A stretch of DNA of 64,000 nucleotides from JAUNKE01 sp041853585 (GCA_041853585.1 JBGZSM010000092.1:1-64000), one strand, 5' to 3'; positions 40,886-49,937 are shown, counted from the stretch's first letter. The notes: generated by a model not told the origin, from the sequence alone. Program-made: numbers and translations.

Positions 40886-42676
40886 ATGGCATTAGACGGA
40901 ATTACGATAAAAGCAATCGCCTACGAGTTGAGTCAGGAGCTCGTCGGCGGCAAAATTGATAAAATAAATCAGGCGGAAAAAGATGAGCTGCTTTTTACGA
41001 TTCGAAACAAACAACAAAATTATAAATTGCTCATCAGTGCAAACTCCGCCAATCCTCGCATCTATCTCGCAAAGGATTATAAAAAAGAAAATCCGCTGCA
41101 GGCGCCGATGTTTTTGATGCTGCTCCGTAAGCATCTTGGCGGCGGTCGCATTTTGTCGGTTTCACAAAATAATTTGGACCGCCATATTTTAATTGATGTG
41201 GAAGCATACGATGAGCTGCGCAATCTTAAAGTAAAAACCCTGTCGATTGAAATCATGGGAAAACACAGCAATATTATTCTGATTGACAAAGAAAGCAATC
41301 TCATCATCGACTCCATCAAAAGAGTGCCGCTGTCGATGAGCTCGATTCGCGAAGTCTTGCCGCAGCGTCCATTTCTATTGCCGCCCGCACAGGACAAGCG
41401 CAACCCGCTCGATGAGATTTCATTGGACGAATTTATCGCCCTGCTCAAATCCAAGAGTCAGAGCGTTTATAAAGCAATCTATACTTCCTTTGAAGGAATC
41501 GCGCCGATTTCCGCCAAGCAGCTTTGCTATATGGCGAATATTTCGGATGTCGATACGACTTATGAATTGGATGAAGTAAAGTACGAGCGGCTCAAAAATT
41601 CTTTTGAGCGATTGTTCGAGCATATCAAAAACAACGAATTCGCTCCCTGCATCGCCTATCGCAAGAATGGAGAAATTCTCGATTTTTCTTCCATCATGTT
41701 GACCATCTATGACAATGAGGGCATCGTTGATGAAAAAAATTCAATTTCTCAGGCGGCGGAAGAATTTTACTACGGCAAAGATTTGAAAGAGCGCATCAGC
41801 CAAAAGACTTACGGACTGCGCAAGTCTTTGCAAATCAAAACCGAGCGATTGCGCACCAAATTACAGAAGCAAGTCGATGAAATCAACGAGGCGAAAAGTC
41901 TGGACGAATTTTCCCGTTTGGGCGAATTGCTGACGGCAAATATTTATCAGATACAAAAAGGGATGAAGGAAATCTCGGTCATCGACTACAATGAGCCGGA
42001 CATGCCGACGGTTTTAATTCCTTTGAATGAAAATCTTTCGCCATCGGAAAATGTGCAGTCGTATTACAAAAAATATAATAAGGCGAAATCCAGAATCCAC
42101 GAGTTGAGTATGCAGCTCGAACAGACGAGGGATGAGCTGAACTATTTGGAGAATGTGATGGTATCCATCAACAATATCGATTCGCTCGATGCAATTGAGG
42201 ATATCCGTGACGAAATGGTCAAGCAGGGCTATTATTCGCAAAGCACAGGAAGCAAGAACAAGAAAAAAGTCGTCTCTTCTCCGATGGAATTCGTTTCGTC
42301 CGACGGATACAAAATTTTTGTCGGCAAAAACAATACACAAAACGACCAACTCACGCTCAAATTATCTTCCCCGAGCGATGTATGGTTGCACACGAAAGAA
42401 ATTCCGGGCTCCCATGTGATTATCAAAGCCACTTTGGACGAAGTGAGCAAAGAAGCGCTCTATGAAGCGGCGATGTTGGCGGCATATTATTCACAGGCCA
42501 GAGCCTCCGCGCAGGTTCCGGTTGATTATGCGCCGCGAAAAAATGTGAAGAAGCCCAATGGTGCAAGACCCGGCATGGTCATCTACGACGACTACGGCAC
42601 CGTCTATATTACGCCGGATGAAGAAAAACTTCCGCAAAGAGTTTTCTCTGAAACAGCAGAGAACAAAAATGAATAA
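40886..42676 (+). CDS. rqcH: Ribosome quality control protein RqcH (NFACT / fibronectin-binding family)
   Basis: RqcH binds stalled 50S-peptidyl-tRNA complexes and adds alanine tails that mark the peptide for degradation. Order: NFACT-N (MALDGITIKAIAYELSQELVGGKIDKINQ; LSIEIMGKHSNIILID), helix-hairpin-helix and coiled-coil region (residues about 290-440), and the NFACT-R domain (SSPSDVWLHTKEIPGSHVIIK). The C-terminal NFACT-C domain seems short. The old name, fibronectin-binding protein, reflects surface-display reports; the ribosomal role is better supported in Bacillus. 596 residues is typical. Confidence 0.93.
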   Translation: MALDGITIKAIAYELSQELVGGKIDKINQAEKDELLFTIRNKQQNYKLLISANSANPRIYLAKDYKKENPLQAPMFLMLLRKHLGGGRILSVSQNNLDRHILIDVEAYDELRNLKVKTLSIEIMGKHSNIILIDKESNLIIDSIKRVPLSMSSIREVLPQRPFLLPPAQDKRNPLDEISLDEFIALLKSKSQSVYKAIYTSFEGIAPISAKQLCYMANISDVDTTYELDEVKYERLKNSFERLFEHIKNNEFAPCIAYRKNGEILDFSSIMLTIYDNEGIVDEKNSISQAAEEFYYGKDLKERISQKTYGLRKSLQIKTERLRTKLQKQVDEINEAKSLDEFSRLGELLTANIYQIQKGMKEISVIDYNEPDMPTVLIPLNENLSPSENVQSYYKKYNKAKSRIHELSMQLEQTRDELNYLENVMVSINNIDSLDAIEDIRDEMVKQGYYSQSTGSKNKKKVVSSPMEFVSSDGYKIFVGKNNTQNDQLTLKLSSPSDVWLHTKEIPGSHVIIKATLDEVSKEALYEAAMLAAYYSQARASAQVPVDYAPRKNVKKPNGARPGMVIYDDYGTVYITPDEEKLPQRVFSETAENKNE

Positions 42677-42712
42677 GAAGAAAAATCAGTAAAAGTAACG
42701 AAAGGAAATTCC

Positions 42713-43609
42713 ATGAGTTTTATAAAAAAAATCCAAGATAAATTGCAACCGCATCCCGATGACCATGTAATTTGGTACAGCATCAAAGCTTTAATCAGGC
42801 GTTACGGTCAGGACAATCTTTCACAACTGGGCGGGCAGCTTGCCTACTTTTTTGTGCTTTCCCTGTTTCCGTTTTTAATGCTTGTGAATCAAATCATTAC
42901 GATGATGGATTTTAATACACAGCAAATCATCAGCCAATGGCAGCGTTTTATTCCGGAGAATATGCTTTATATATTGGATGCTTATCTGAATCAATTATCG
43001 CTTACGCAAAGTCCCGGCATCTTCACTTTCAGTGCCGTGACGACCATCGGTGTCGCGTCCAAAGCGATTCAGTCGCTGCTATTCTCACTCAATCGCGCAT
43101 TTCGAAGAGAAAAACCGATTAGCTTTCTCAAAAGCCTCATCAGTTATCCGCTGACCGCCATCATGCTCGTGATGACTTTCCTGTCGCTTTTGTTTGCATC
43201 CGTCGGCAAAGATTTGTTCAATCGAATCATTATGTACTTCGGCTTGGGCGACCATTGGGGAACGATTTGGCAAGTGGTTCGCTGGACGATGCCGCTTGCC
43301 GCTTTGATAATTATTTTGGCGGTGCTGTATAATATCATCGTACCGAAAGGATTTCCGAGACGATATACCTTCATCGGCGCGACTTTCGCCGTCAGCTTGT
43401 GGATTATCATGTCGCTTGGCATTTCTTATTACACTTCCAACTTCGGACGCTTTTCCATCATCTACGGCTCGCTCGGTGCAATGATTATCATGCTTTTGTT
43501 TCTCTATTGGAGCGGAATCATCGTCGTGCTCGGAGGCGAGTTGGCTCATATTCTTGCGATGCGCAATCAGGGAAATTTTGAATACGATGTGCCGCAAAAA
43601 TCGGAGTAA
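42713..43609 (+). CDS. YihY/BrkB family membrane protein
   Basis: A 298-residue inner-membrane protein with about six helices. QLAYFFVLSLFPFLMLVNQII and RYTFIGATFAVSLWIIMSLGISYYTSNFGRFSIIYGSLGAMIIMLLFLYWSGIIVVLGGEL are family signatures. It was historically called ribonuclease BN, incorrectly. Function is unresolved; transport or envelope roles are suggested. It lies 36 nt after rqcH and shares its terminator. Confidence 0.9.
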   Translation: MSFIKKIQDKLQPHPDDHVIWYSIKALIRRYGQDNLSQLGGQLAYFFVLSLFPFLMLVNQIITMMDFNTQQIISQWQRFIPENMLYILDAYLNQLSLTQSPGIFTFSAVTTIGVASKAIQSLLFSLNRAFRREKPISFLKSLISYPLTAIMLVMTFLSLLFASVGKDLFNRIIMYFGLGDHWGTIWQVVRWTMPLAALIIILAVLYNIIVPKGFPRRYTFIGATFAVSLWIIMSLGISYYTSNFGRFSIIYGSLGAMIIMLLFLYWSGIIVVLGGELAHILAMRNQGNFEYDVPQKSE

Positions 43610-43613
43610 AACC

Positions 43614-43640
43614 GACCACTCGTTCACGAGTGGTTTTTTT
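43614..43640 (+). terminator. Terminator of rqcH-yihY
   Basis: ACCACTCG-TTCA-CGAGTGGT followed by a T-run. Confidence 0.93.
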
Positions 43641-43646
43641 GCACAC

Positions 43647-43673
43647 AAAAAAAGACTACTCCAGCGAGTAGTC
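43647..43673 (-). terminator. Terminator downstream of the 6S RNA and hutH
   Basis: GACTACT-CGCTGG-AGTAGTC followed by TTTTTTT on the minus strand. It lies back to back with the plus-strand terminator of yihY. Confidence 0.92.
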
Positions 43674-43680
43674 GAATGTT

Positions 43681-43866
43681 AAAAATAGATGCCCAAAATG
43701 CCGTCATGCCATTAAATTCACTCCCGAGAAACTCTCAGGTGGGTTTCTCGACATCTGCTTTTGAAGTCCTTTCGAGAAGGCATTTCAGCTACAAATATAC
43801 TTTTAAGAATCCCGTATTTATAATGTCGGTTGAATTTAGGTGACATAAACGCACACCCCAGGCTTA
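43681..43866 (-). ncRNA. ssrS: 6S RNA
   Basis: About 186 nt on the minus strand fold as a rod. The 5' end (GCCT, TGT, CGTT(T)ATG, TAAATTC) pairs with the 3' end (GAATTTA, CATGACG, GCA, GGGC) around 43691-43712 and 43839-43863. A large central bubble and, on its 3' side, a small hairpin CGAGAAAC/GTTTCTCG follow. This architecture, with the GGGGTGTGCG-type 5' end, is that of Gram-positive 6S RNA, which binds sigma-A RNA polymerase. It has its own promoter in the tail of hutH. Identification rests on structure and remembered consensus, not on a covariance search. Confidence 0.72.
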
Positions 43867-43871
43867 ATTTT

Positions 43872-43899
43872 ATTATATACCAGATCGGATTATTTGAAA
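43872..43899 (-). promoter_or_regulatory. Promoter of the 6S RNA
   Basis: TTTCAA and a perfect TATAAT with 16-bp spacing on the minus strand, between the hutH stop codon and the RNA start. Confidence 0.65.
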
Positions 43900-43912
43900 A
43901 GGTATTCACGCA

Positions 43913-45448
43913 TTATTTTAACTTTATTTCTCCAATAGCATTTTCCACTTTTTCAATCAGCTCACGACTGTCCAAAATTGCGGCATATCGATTGATATCG
44001 GTATACATCACGCGGTCTTTTTCGACAAAAGAAATCCGCTTTCGAACCACATCGTAAGCCACCTTGCTTCCTTTGCCCAACACTTTGATTCCGCGAAGGT
44101 CGATTCCCTGACAAGCGCCCATCAGCTCCATCGCCAAAACATTTTTGGCATTTTCGGCAATCTCATACGCCTTTCTCGCCGCAATCGTACCCATCGACAC
44201 ATGGTCCTCCTGATTTGCGGAAGAAGGAATCGAATCCACCGACGCCGGATGTGCCAACACTTTGTTTTCCGATACGAGCGCCGCCGCCGAATACTGCACA
44301 ATCATAAATCCGGAATTCAAACCGCCGTCTTTGGACAAAAATGCCGGAAGTCCGTTGGACAATGCCGGATTGACCAATCTTTCCAATCTTCTCTCCGAAA
44401 TATTGGCAAGCTCCGCAATCGCGATTGCCAAAAAATCCATCGGCAAAGCAATCGGCTGTCCATGGAAATTTCCGCCGGAGATAACCGAGTCGTCTTCTTT
44501 AAAAATCAGCGGGTTATCTGTTACCGCATTGATTTCGATTTCCACTTTTTGTTTTACATAATCAATCGCATCCTTGGACGCTCCGATGACCTGAGCCGAG
44601 CAACGAAGCGCATACGCATCCTGCACTCGCTTCTCGCCTTGTCTTGTAATGCTCTCGGAACCTTCGATGATTCGAAGCAAATTATCTGCCGTTGCAATCT
44701 GTCCAATCTGTCCGCGCGCCTCGTGAATTCTTTTGTCAAAAGCATCCGAAATCCCTTCGAGCGCTTCCATCGACAATGCCAAGTTGATATCGGATTGCTT
44801 CGCGAGCATCTCCGCCTGATGAACCGCAAAACAACCGACCGCAGTCATCACCTGCGTACCGTTGATGAGTGCCAATCCTTCTTTGGAAGACAGCTCAATC
44901 GGTTTCATCCCCGCAAGCTCCAATGCTTTTTCCGACGGCATGCGCTTTCCCTTGTAGAAAGCCTCTCCCAATCCGAGCATCGTAAGCACCATGTGAGAAA
45001 GCGGCGCCAAATCACCACTTGCTCCGAGCGAGCCTTTTTCCGGAATCACCGGATGCACCTGCTTGTTGATGAGTTCCAAAAGCTGCTCCACGGTTTCGAG
45101 TCGAATTCCCGACAATCCGCGAGACAATGCATTTAACCGAAGCATCATAATCGCCCGTACGATATGCTCCGGCAACGGATTGCCGACACCACAGGCATGA
45201 GAGATAATCAAATTTCTTTGCAATGTTCCCGTATCCTGTTTTCCAATAAAGACATCGGAAAACTTTCCAAAGCCCGTTGTGATTCCATACACGATTTTTT
45301 CATCCGCTACATAGCTATCCACGACTTTTCGCGATTCGTTGATATTGTGCTTAAGCTCATCCGACAGCTCGAGCTCATATCCGTTTTGCGCCACATTGAT
45401 GACATCCTCAATCGTGATTCCCGCCTGTGTTAATAAAACTTTGCTCAT
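43913..45448 (-). CDS. hutH: Histidine ammonia-lyase
   Basis: HutH converts histidine to urocanate and ammonia. A143-S144-G145 in SLGASGDLAPLSHM forms the MIO prosthetic group. Y54 in VYGITTGFG and the segments AVTDNPLIF and FHGQPIALPMDF are conserved. The protein has a normal length of 511 residues. No hutU, hutI or ftcD gene is adjacent, so either the rest of the pathway is elsewhere or the enzyme stands alone. The neighbouring LacI regulator may control it. Confidence 0.95.
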   Translation of the reverse strand: MSKVLLTQAGITIEDVINVAQNGYELELSDELKHNINESRKVVDSYVADEKIVYGITTGFGKFSDVFIGKQDTGTLQRNLIISHACGVGNPLPEHIVRAIMMLRLNALSRGLSGIRLETVEQLLELINKQVHPVIPEKGSLGASGDLAPLSHMVLTMLGLGEAFYKGKRMPSEKALELAGMKPIELSSKEGLALINGTQVMTAVGCFAVHQAEMLAKQSDINLALSMEALEGISDAFDKRIHEARGQIGQIATADNLLRIIEGSESITRQGEKRVQDAYALRCSAQVIGASKDAIDYVKQKVEIEINAVTDNPLIFKEDDSVISGGNFHGQPIALPMDFLAIAIAELANISERRLERLVNPALSNGLPAFLSKDGGLNSGFMIVQYSAAALVSENKVLAHPASVDSIPSSANQEDHVSMGTIAARKAYEIAENAKNVLAMELMGACQGIDLRGIKVLGKGSKVAYDVVRKRISFVEKDRVMYTDINRYAAILDSRELIEKVENAIGEIKLK

Positions 45449-45474
45449 TCTTTCCTCCTATTCGAATTCCAAAG

Positions 45475-45510
45475 AAAAACACCTCACCCCCGACGCGCTG
45501 TGAAGTGTTT
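45475..45510 (-). terminator. Hairpin between lacI-type gene and hutH (terminator or attenuator)
   Basis: AAACACTTCAC pairs with GTGAGGTGTTT (G-U allowed) and on the minus strand runs into TTTTTC. It lies 32 nt after the LacI-type stop codon, so it can be that gene's terminator. A possible TTGCAA-N16-TATATG promoter lies between the stop codon and the hairpin, in which case the hairpin would be part of the hutH leader. Confidence 0.65.
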
Positions 45511-45541
45511 CATATATAAATCATTGTATCTTTTGCAAATG

Positions 45542-46546
45542 TTATTGCTTTACGCTTTGTCTTTCCACAATCGAATGCGGCAACACTTTTGCCTCAACGA
45601 CATCCTCTTCACCATCGATTCGTTTGATGAGTACACCGATCGCCATCGCTCCGATATCGTAAAGCGGCTGTTGAATCGTTGTCAACTGAGGACGAACGAT
45701 GCTTGCGATTTTCGAATCGTCATAGCCCATCACGCTGACCTCTTCAGGAACTTTGATGCCTTTGTCTAGCAATGCATTGACCACTGCCGCCGCCACATCA
45801 TCCGATGTCGCAAAGAAAACTTCCGGAAGTTTCTTTTCCTTCGCAATAAAATCGCTGACCTTTTTGTAAACTGCACTGATCTTATCCTTTGAAAAAATAA
45901 CCTCTATCTTCTTCATCTTGTTCTTGCTTTTTTTGAAAGCTTTTTCAAAACCGACTACGATTTCGGAATCTTTTGCAGTATCTTTGATTCTCGCTTCCAC
46001 AACACAAACGCTTTTGAAATTCTTTTCGATGAGATATTTCGCCACATCTTGTCCCGCAACAAAATGGTCCACTCCAACCGACGGAATGTCAAAAGTTTTG
46101 GCATTCTTACTGATATATATCGCCGGAATATTGCTCGCCTGAATCAAATCCACCGACTCCTGCGTCATATTCCAACTGATAAAAATAATGCCCGCTACCT
46201 GCTTGTTGCGCAGTAGGTCAATATATCGTTTTTCTTCTTCAAACTCACCATAGGAGTTACAAAGCAAAATATCATAATCATACAATTTCCCGACTTCTTC
46301 AATGCCGTTGAGAATTTCGCCCATCTTATAATCGGAAATATCCGGTACGATTACGCCGATAAAATTGCTCTTTTTAAGCACCAAGCTTCTTGCTACCGGA
46401 TTTGGAACATAATTTGTTTCCTTGATAATCTCAAGAACTCTATCACGAATATCCTCTGAAACGGGTTTTGAATTGTTGATAACACGAGAAACCGTAGATA
46501 TGGAAACCCCCGCCATCTTCGCAACATCTTTGATGGTTATTGACAT
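45542..46546 (-). CDS. LacI-family transcriptional regulator
   Basis: 334 residues. The LacI HTH (ITIKDVAKMAGVSISTVSRVINN) is followed by the hinge helix NPVARSLV and a periplasmic-binding-like ligand domain. YDDSKIASIVRPQLTTIQQP is the conserved core-domain end. The start ATG 46546 follows GGAGGG; an in-frame upstream start at 46603 lacks a site. Its effector is unknown. Downstream hutH is the nearest candidate target. CcpA-like function cannot be excluded. Confidence 0.9.
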   Translation of the reverse strand: MSITIKDVAKMAGVSISTVSRVINNSKPVSEDIRDRVLEIIKETNYVPNPVARSLVLKKSNFIGVIVPDISDYKMGEILNGIEEVGKLYDYDILLCNSYGEFEEEKRYIDLLRNKQVAGIIFISWNMTQESVDLIQASNIPAIYISKNAKTFDIPSVGVDHFVAGQDVAKYLIEKNFKSVCVVEARIKDTAKDSEIVVGFEKAFKKSKNKMKKIEVIFSKDKISAVYKKVSDFIAKEKKLPEVFFATSDDVAAAVVNALLDKGIKVPEEVSVMGYDDSKIASIVRPQLTTIQQPLYDIGAMAIGVLIKRIDGEEDVVEAKVLPHSIVERQSVKQ

Positions 46547-46583
46547 ACTTCCCTCCTTTGTTTTCTTTCTATACATTTTACAA

Positions 46584-47222
46584 TTAAATTCGGATACATT
46601 CAAGACTAAAAATCGCTTTCTTCAAAGAAATAAACTTTTTTTCATATTCCGTTTGGATATAAATCGGCTCATCCGAGGATAATATTCGCTGATTCTCCTT
46701 TGAATAAATATCTCGAATTTCGCGAACGATTCGGTAGTCGCTCTGCTTGATTTGCGAAATGCTGAACTCAAAAAAATCCAAATTGTCGGTTTTGATTGCA
46801 AGACTCGCTTGCGGCTTGGAAATCTTAGCGTATTTTTGAAGCATTTGTAAATGGGTCAAACGCCTTTTGCTGTAACGCTGCTTCGACCATGGGTCTGAAA
46901 AATTCAAAAAGATTTTCGACACGCTGCCCGCCGGCAAAATCCCATCAATTTTTCCGGCATCAAAGCTCATCAGCCTCACATTGCTCAAATTCTTTTCTTC
47001 CACCTTCTGCCCCGCCAAAATCAGCAGCGGTGCCTGCTTTTCAATCCCGAGATAAGAATTTTCGCCGAAACGCTGCGCATACTCGGTCAGAAAATCGCCC
47101 CTTCCCATTCCGATTTCAACATACAGATCGCTGTCATCAGGCTCAAATTCCGTACACAATATTCCTTTGTCGATTAAATCCCTCAGCTTCTGCTCATAAT
47201 CCTTCGGTCGTCGATATCTCAT
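46584..47222 (-). CDS. trmB: tRNA (guanine-N7-)-methyltransferase
   Basis: TrmB adds m7G at position 46 of tRNAs. EIGMGRGDFLTEYAQR is the SAM-binding motif I, FLNFSDPWSKQRYSKRRLTH the signature catalytic segment, and LAIKTDNLDFFEFS a later conserved strand. Length 212 is normal. The gene is separate from lacI by 37 nt. Confidence 0.95.
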   Translation of the reverse strand: MRYRRPKDYEQKLRDLIDKGILCTEFEPDDSDLYVEIGMGRGDFLTEYAQRFGENSYLGIEKQAPLLILAGQKVEEKNLSNVRLMSFDAGKIDGILPAGSVSKIFLNFSDPWSKQRYSKRRLTHLQMLQKYAKISKPQASLAIKTDNLDFFEFSISQIKQSDYRIVREIRDIYSKENQRILSSDEPIYIQTEYEKKFISLKKAIFSLECIRI

Positions 47223-47622
47223 CCGTTCTCCTTTTCAACTCGTCACTCTCAATCTCATAGCATTTTTTATCTTCACAATTTCATCTTGCAGGATTATTTC
47301 GCCTAAAATTTGCTCATTCCCATACATTCTATTATTGGAAAGGAAGCTTCCTTACATATTTCTCTGTTATAAAATTTTTCTTGAGATAGATGTCAAATTT
47401 TTCTATAACAAAATTTTCCCCGGCATCGAGTTTTCCCTACATTATATAGAAAGATTCTTCATTATAATAAATTTGTTATTATCCATATAAATTTTCTCGT
47501 CATACTCAGGAAAATTTTGCACATTACATATATAAATAGGAAGCTTTTCGTTTCGATTTCATAATAAAACTTGCGCTCCACAAATTTCCGTTGATTTTTT
47601 ATGCCTTTAACGCAAATTTCTG
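47223..47622. other. AT-rich spacer upstream of acpP
   Basis: No gene is seen. It holds a perfect 14-bp palindrome AAGGAAGCTTCCTT (47340-47353), a repeated AAAATTTTTC word (around 47371 and 47394-47418), and the first of two CAAATTTCYGTTGAT direct repeats (47581-47595; second at 47613-47627, overlapping the acpP -35). Confidence 0.5.
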
Positions 47623-47651
47623 TTGATAATTTCAATTTCTTGTATTATACT
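47623..47651 (+). promoter_or_regulatory. Promoter of acpP
   Basis: TTGATA (47623-47628) and TATACT (47646-47651) with 17-bp spacing, about 38 nt upstream of the start codon. A 15-nt direct repeat with a 32-bp period covers the -35 box. Confidence 0.75.
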
Positions 47652-47688
47652 CTTTAAGAGCATATATTCTTTATTTGTAGGAGGCATT

Positions 47689-47919
47689 ATGATTTTAGAA
47701 AAAATCCAAGATATAATCAGCAAGCAGTTGGGAATTGACGCGGACAGCATTCAACTTACTTCCAATTTAACAAGCGACCTGGATGCAGACTCTATCGAAG
47801 CGGTTGAAATTATTATGGCTATTGAAGATGAATTTGAAATCGAAATTCCCGATGAAAAAATCGAAAGCATTGTAACCGTACAAGATTTAGTAGATTTCAT
47901 CGATTCGCTCGTTGGGTAA
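47689..47919 (+). CDS. acpP: Acyl carrier protein
   Basis: A 76-residue acidic four-helix protein that carries fatty-acyl chains on 4'-phosphopantetheine. The attachment serine is S35 in DLDADSIEAVEIIM, where the usual DSL is DSI. TAGGAGG precedes the ATG at 47689, which I prefer to an open extension from 47623. The gene stands alone, away from fab genes. The stop lies inside the opposing rluA-type gene, with a 33-nt convergent overlap. A second specialised ACP is possible. Confidence 0.93.
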   Translation: MILEKIQDIISKQLGIDADSIQLTSNLTSDLDADSIEAVEIIMAIEDEFEIEIPDEKIESIVTVQDLVDFIDSLVG

Positions 47920-48804
47920 CAATTTTTTTATCAGCTCTCTCATATCGTTGGGGAGCTGAATTTTTATGTCTATTTTTTCTTCTTTTCTCGGGGAATAAAA
48001 ACCCAAGCGTGCCGCGTGCAATGCCTGTCTTTGAATCCAATCCAAATTCCCGCCGTAAAGTTCGTCGCCGAACAGAGGATGTCCCTCACTTTGAAAATGC
48101 ACGCGTATCTGATGCGTTCGTCCCGTCTCCAGTTGCACTCGAACAAGGGAAGCTTCATCCGAGCTTGCAACTACCTTATAATGCGTGATGGCATGTTGTC
48201 CGTCCTCGCCTATCTCCCGACGAATACCGTCGTCGGATTTACGAATCGGTTTGTTGATCGTGCCTTTGCCCGTCAATCTCCCTTGCACGATTGCCCAATA
48301 TTCTTTTTCCATATCCCAAAGCGAATTCTCTTTGGTCAATACGCTGTGCGCATAAACATTCTTTGCGATAATCAATATCCCGCTGGTATATCGATCCAAT
48401 CGATTCACGAATCGCACTTTGGACTCAATCCCATGCTTTCTGAAATAAAACAATGCCGCATTGAGCATCGTGTCATAGAGATGACTTCGCGTCGGATGAA
48501 CCACCATATCATACGGCTTCTCAACCACCAACAAATCTTCATCCTCATAATAAATCTGCAATTCAATGTCTTGCGGCAGATATTCGCTTTCTTCCTTCGG
48601 CAACAAAATTTTGATTTCATCGCCTTTCTTAACCTCCGTATGAACATTGGATTTTTGTCCGTTCACAAAAACATAGTCCCCTTTTTTGAGCGAAACCATC
48701 AGCCGAATCGAAATATCCATCTCATCGAGCAAAATCTGTTTCAATTTCTCATCTTTTTCCGCAATCCAAACCAGCTCGTTGTATTTTTTATTATTCTTCC
48801 ACAT
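47887..48804 (-). CDS. RluA-family 23S/tRNA pseudouridine synthase
   Basis: 305 residues. An N-terminal S4-like part (LKQILLDEMDISIRLMVSLKKGDYVFVNGQ) is followed by the catalytic domain with VNRLDRYTSGILIIAKN (catalytic Asp in RLD) and LETGRTHQIRVHFQSEGHPLFGDELYGG. RluD/YlyB-like specificity cannot be settled. The start ATG 48804 (GGAG eight nt upstream) is preferred to an ATG at 48834. The 3' end overlaps acpP on the opposite strand. Confidence 0.92.
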   Translation of the reverse strand: MWKNNKKYNELVWIAEKDEKLKQILLDEMDISIRLMVSLKKGDYVFVNGQKSNVHTEVKKGDEIKILLPKEESEYLPQDIELQIYYEDEDLLVVEKPYDMVVHPTRSHLYDTMLNAALFYFRKHGIESKVRFVNRLDRYTSGILIIAKNVYAHSVLTKENSLWDMEKEYWAIVQGRLTGKGTINKPIRKSDDGIRREIGEDGQHAITHYKVVASSDEASLVRVQLETGRTHQIRVHFQSEGHPLFGDELYGGNLDWIQRQALHAARLGFYSPRKEEKIDIKIQLPNDMRELIKKLLPNERIDEIY

Positions 48805-48834
48805 AATTATTCTCCATAAACTAAATAATAACAC

Positions 48835-49366
48835 TTTCGATTGAAGATAGCAATCAAAATACGCAAAATGAATTCAAACGATTTTGCACCGATGATTTTT
48901 TTGTCCCTCCGCAGAGCTGTTACATCCAATATATCAACACAAGATAATGAAATGAAAAAGTATATCTGTCCATAAAATATTTAGATGAAAATACTAAATG
49001 ACACTGATATACCAATGAAACTCTACTTGAAAAAGATGATAATCGGATGATTGTCGGGTAGTCATTGGATATGTGGATTGGAGATAAGAAAAGTAGGAAG
49101 GAAAAAAAGAACGAAGAAAAAAATGCAAATTGAAAGAAAAGCAGGCGAAAAAGAACAAAAGCTGTAGAAAAACAAACCAAGAAATTTATGTAAACCCCTT
49201 AGCCTACAACAAAGTGCAAAGACAAAAAAAGTCTAAAGCTTTGTTGACAAATTTCCAGCATATGTGATACCCTTTCATTAACAAATGATTGTTTTCAAAA
49301 AGACATTCACTTTAACACCGACATATTGACAAACAAATTTTTAATTTTAATCGATGGAGATGTACT
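48835..49366. other. Gene-free AT-rich spacer with a dyad
   Basis: No gene is seen. CAACAAAG (49207-49214) and CTTTGTTG (49239-49246) form a perfect inverted repeat with an inner AGAC/GTCT, and its right arm overlaps a TTGACA (49244-49249). This may be an operator-promoter or a hairpin terminator-like element for the next gene; the -10 box is poor. Confidence 0.4.
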
Positions 49367-49414
49367 ATGAACTATTACAATCCACAACGGTATAAAAACG
49401 GCGATACAATATAG
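49367..49414 (+). CDS. Possible 15-residue leader peptide
   Basis: GGAG six nt upstream of ATG starts MNYYNPQRYKNGDTI followed by TAG. It may be a leader peptide or the remnant of a longer gene. It is too short to be certain. Confidence 0.3.
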   Translation: MNYYNPQRYKNGDTI

Positions 49415-49499
49415 TTATTGCTGCTAAATTTGTTTGGTAGTAATACTTAAATCAGAGATGCTAATTATACTTAATAGAAACAAGCGAGAAAAGAAAGTT

Positions 49500-49937
49500 A
49501 TGAAATATATTTTAATACTGATTGTTGTACTAATTATGGCTTTAGGTTCTTATCGAGGCAAGAATGATTCTCTCGATAATATTCCAAAAGAGAATAATAT
49601 AAAAACTGAATATAAAAGTGAGCATGGTTTTGGAAATGATGCTTTTAACATCTACTCATTCAATGTTGTTAAAGAATTCAATACGGATGATTTTAAAAAA
49701 ATAGATGACAAATACCAAAATATATCAGTCCATTTCAAAGGTATGTTAGAAAGCTCATATAGAAATTCCAATTACTCAAACAAAACACTGTATGAGATAC
49801 AAACAAAGCTGGATTTACTTGAAAAAGAAGAAGATTGTTTATATATGTATATAACAGATGAAACCGGAGCAAGAAGAGAATTATATATATACAGTAAACA
49901 ACTGAATACCGGATACTACTTTCTCTTACAGATATAG
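49500..49937 (+). CDS. Exported or membrane-anchored hypothetical protein with lost lipobox
   Basis: I do not recognise the family. The 145-residue protein begins MKYILILIVVLIMALGSYRGKN: a signal-peptide-like segment that would be a lipobox (LGSC) if Y18 were Cys. The TAT codon differs from TGT by one base. The rest is hydrophilic with KTEYKSEHGFGNDAFNIYSF and a helical C-terminal half ending GYYFLLQI. Base composition is more AT-rich than neighbouring housekeeping genes. The ATG at 49500 has a weak A/G-rich site. It belongs to an accessory patch. Confidence 0.6.
   Translation: MKYILILIVVLIMALGSYRGKNDSLDNIPKENNIKTEYKSEHGFGNDAFNIYSFNVVKEFNTDDFKKIDDKYQNISVHFKGMLESSYRNSNYSNKTLYEIQTKLDLLEKEEDCLYMYITDETGARRELYIYSKQLNTGYYFLLQI

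Noticed and set aside
43718..43909. 63-codon minus-strand frame
   Set aside because: It coincides with the 6S RNA; the reading frame is incidental.
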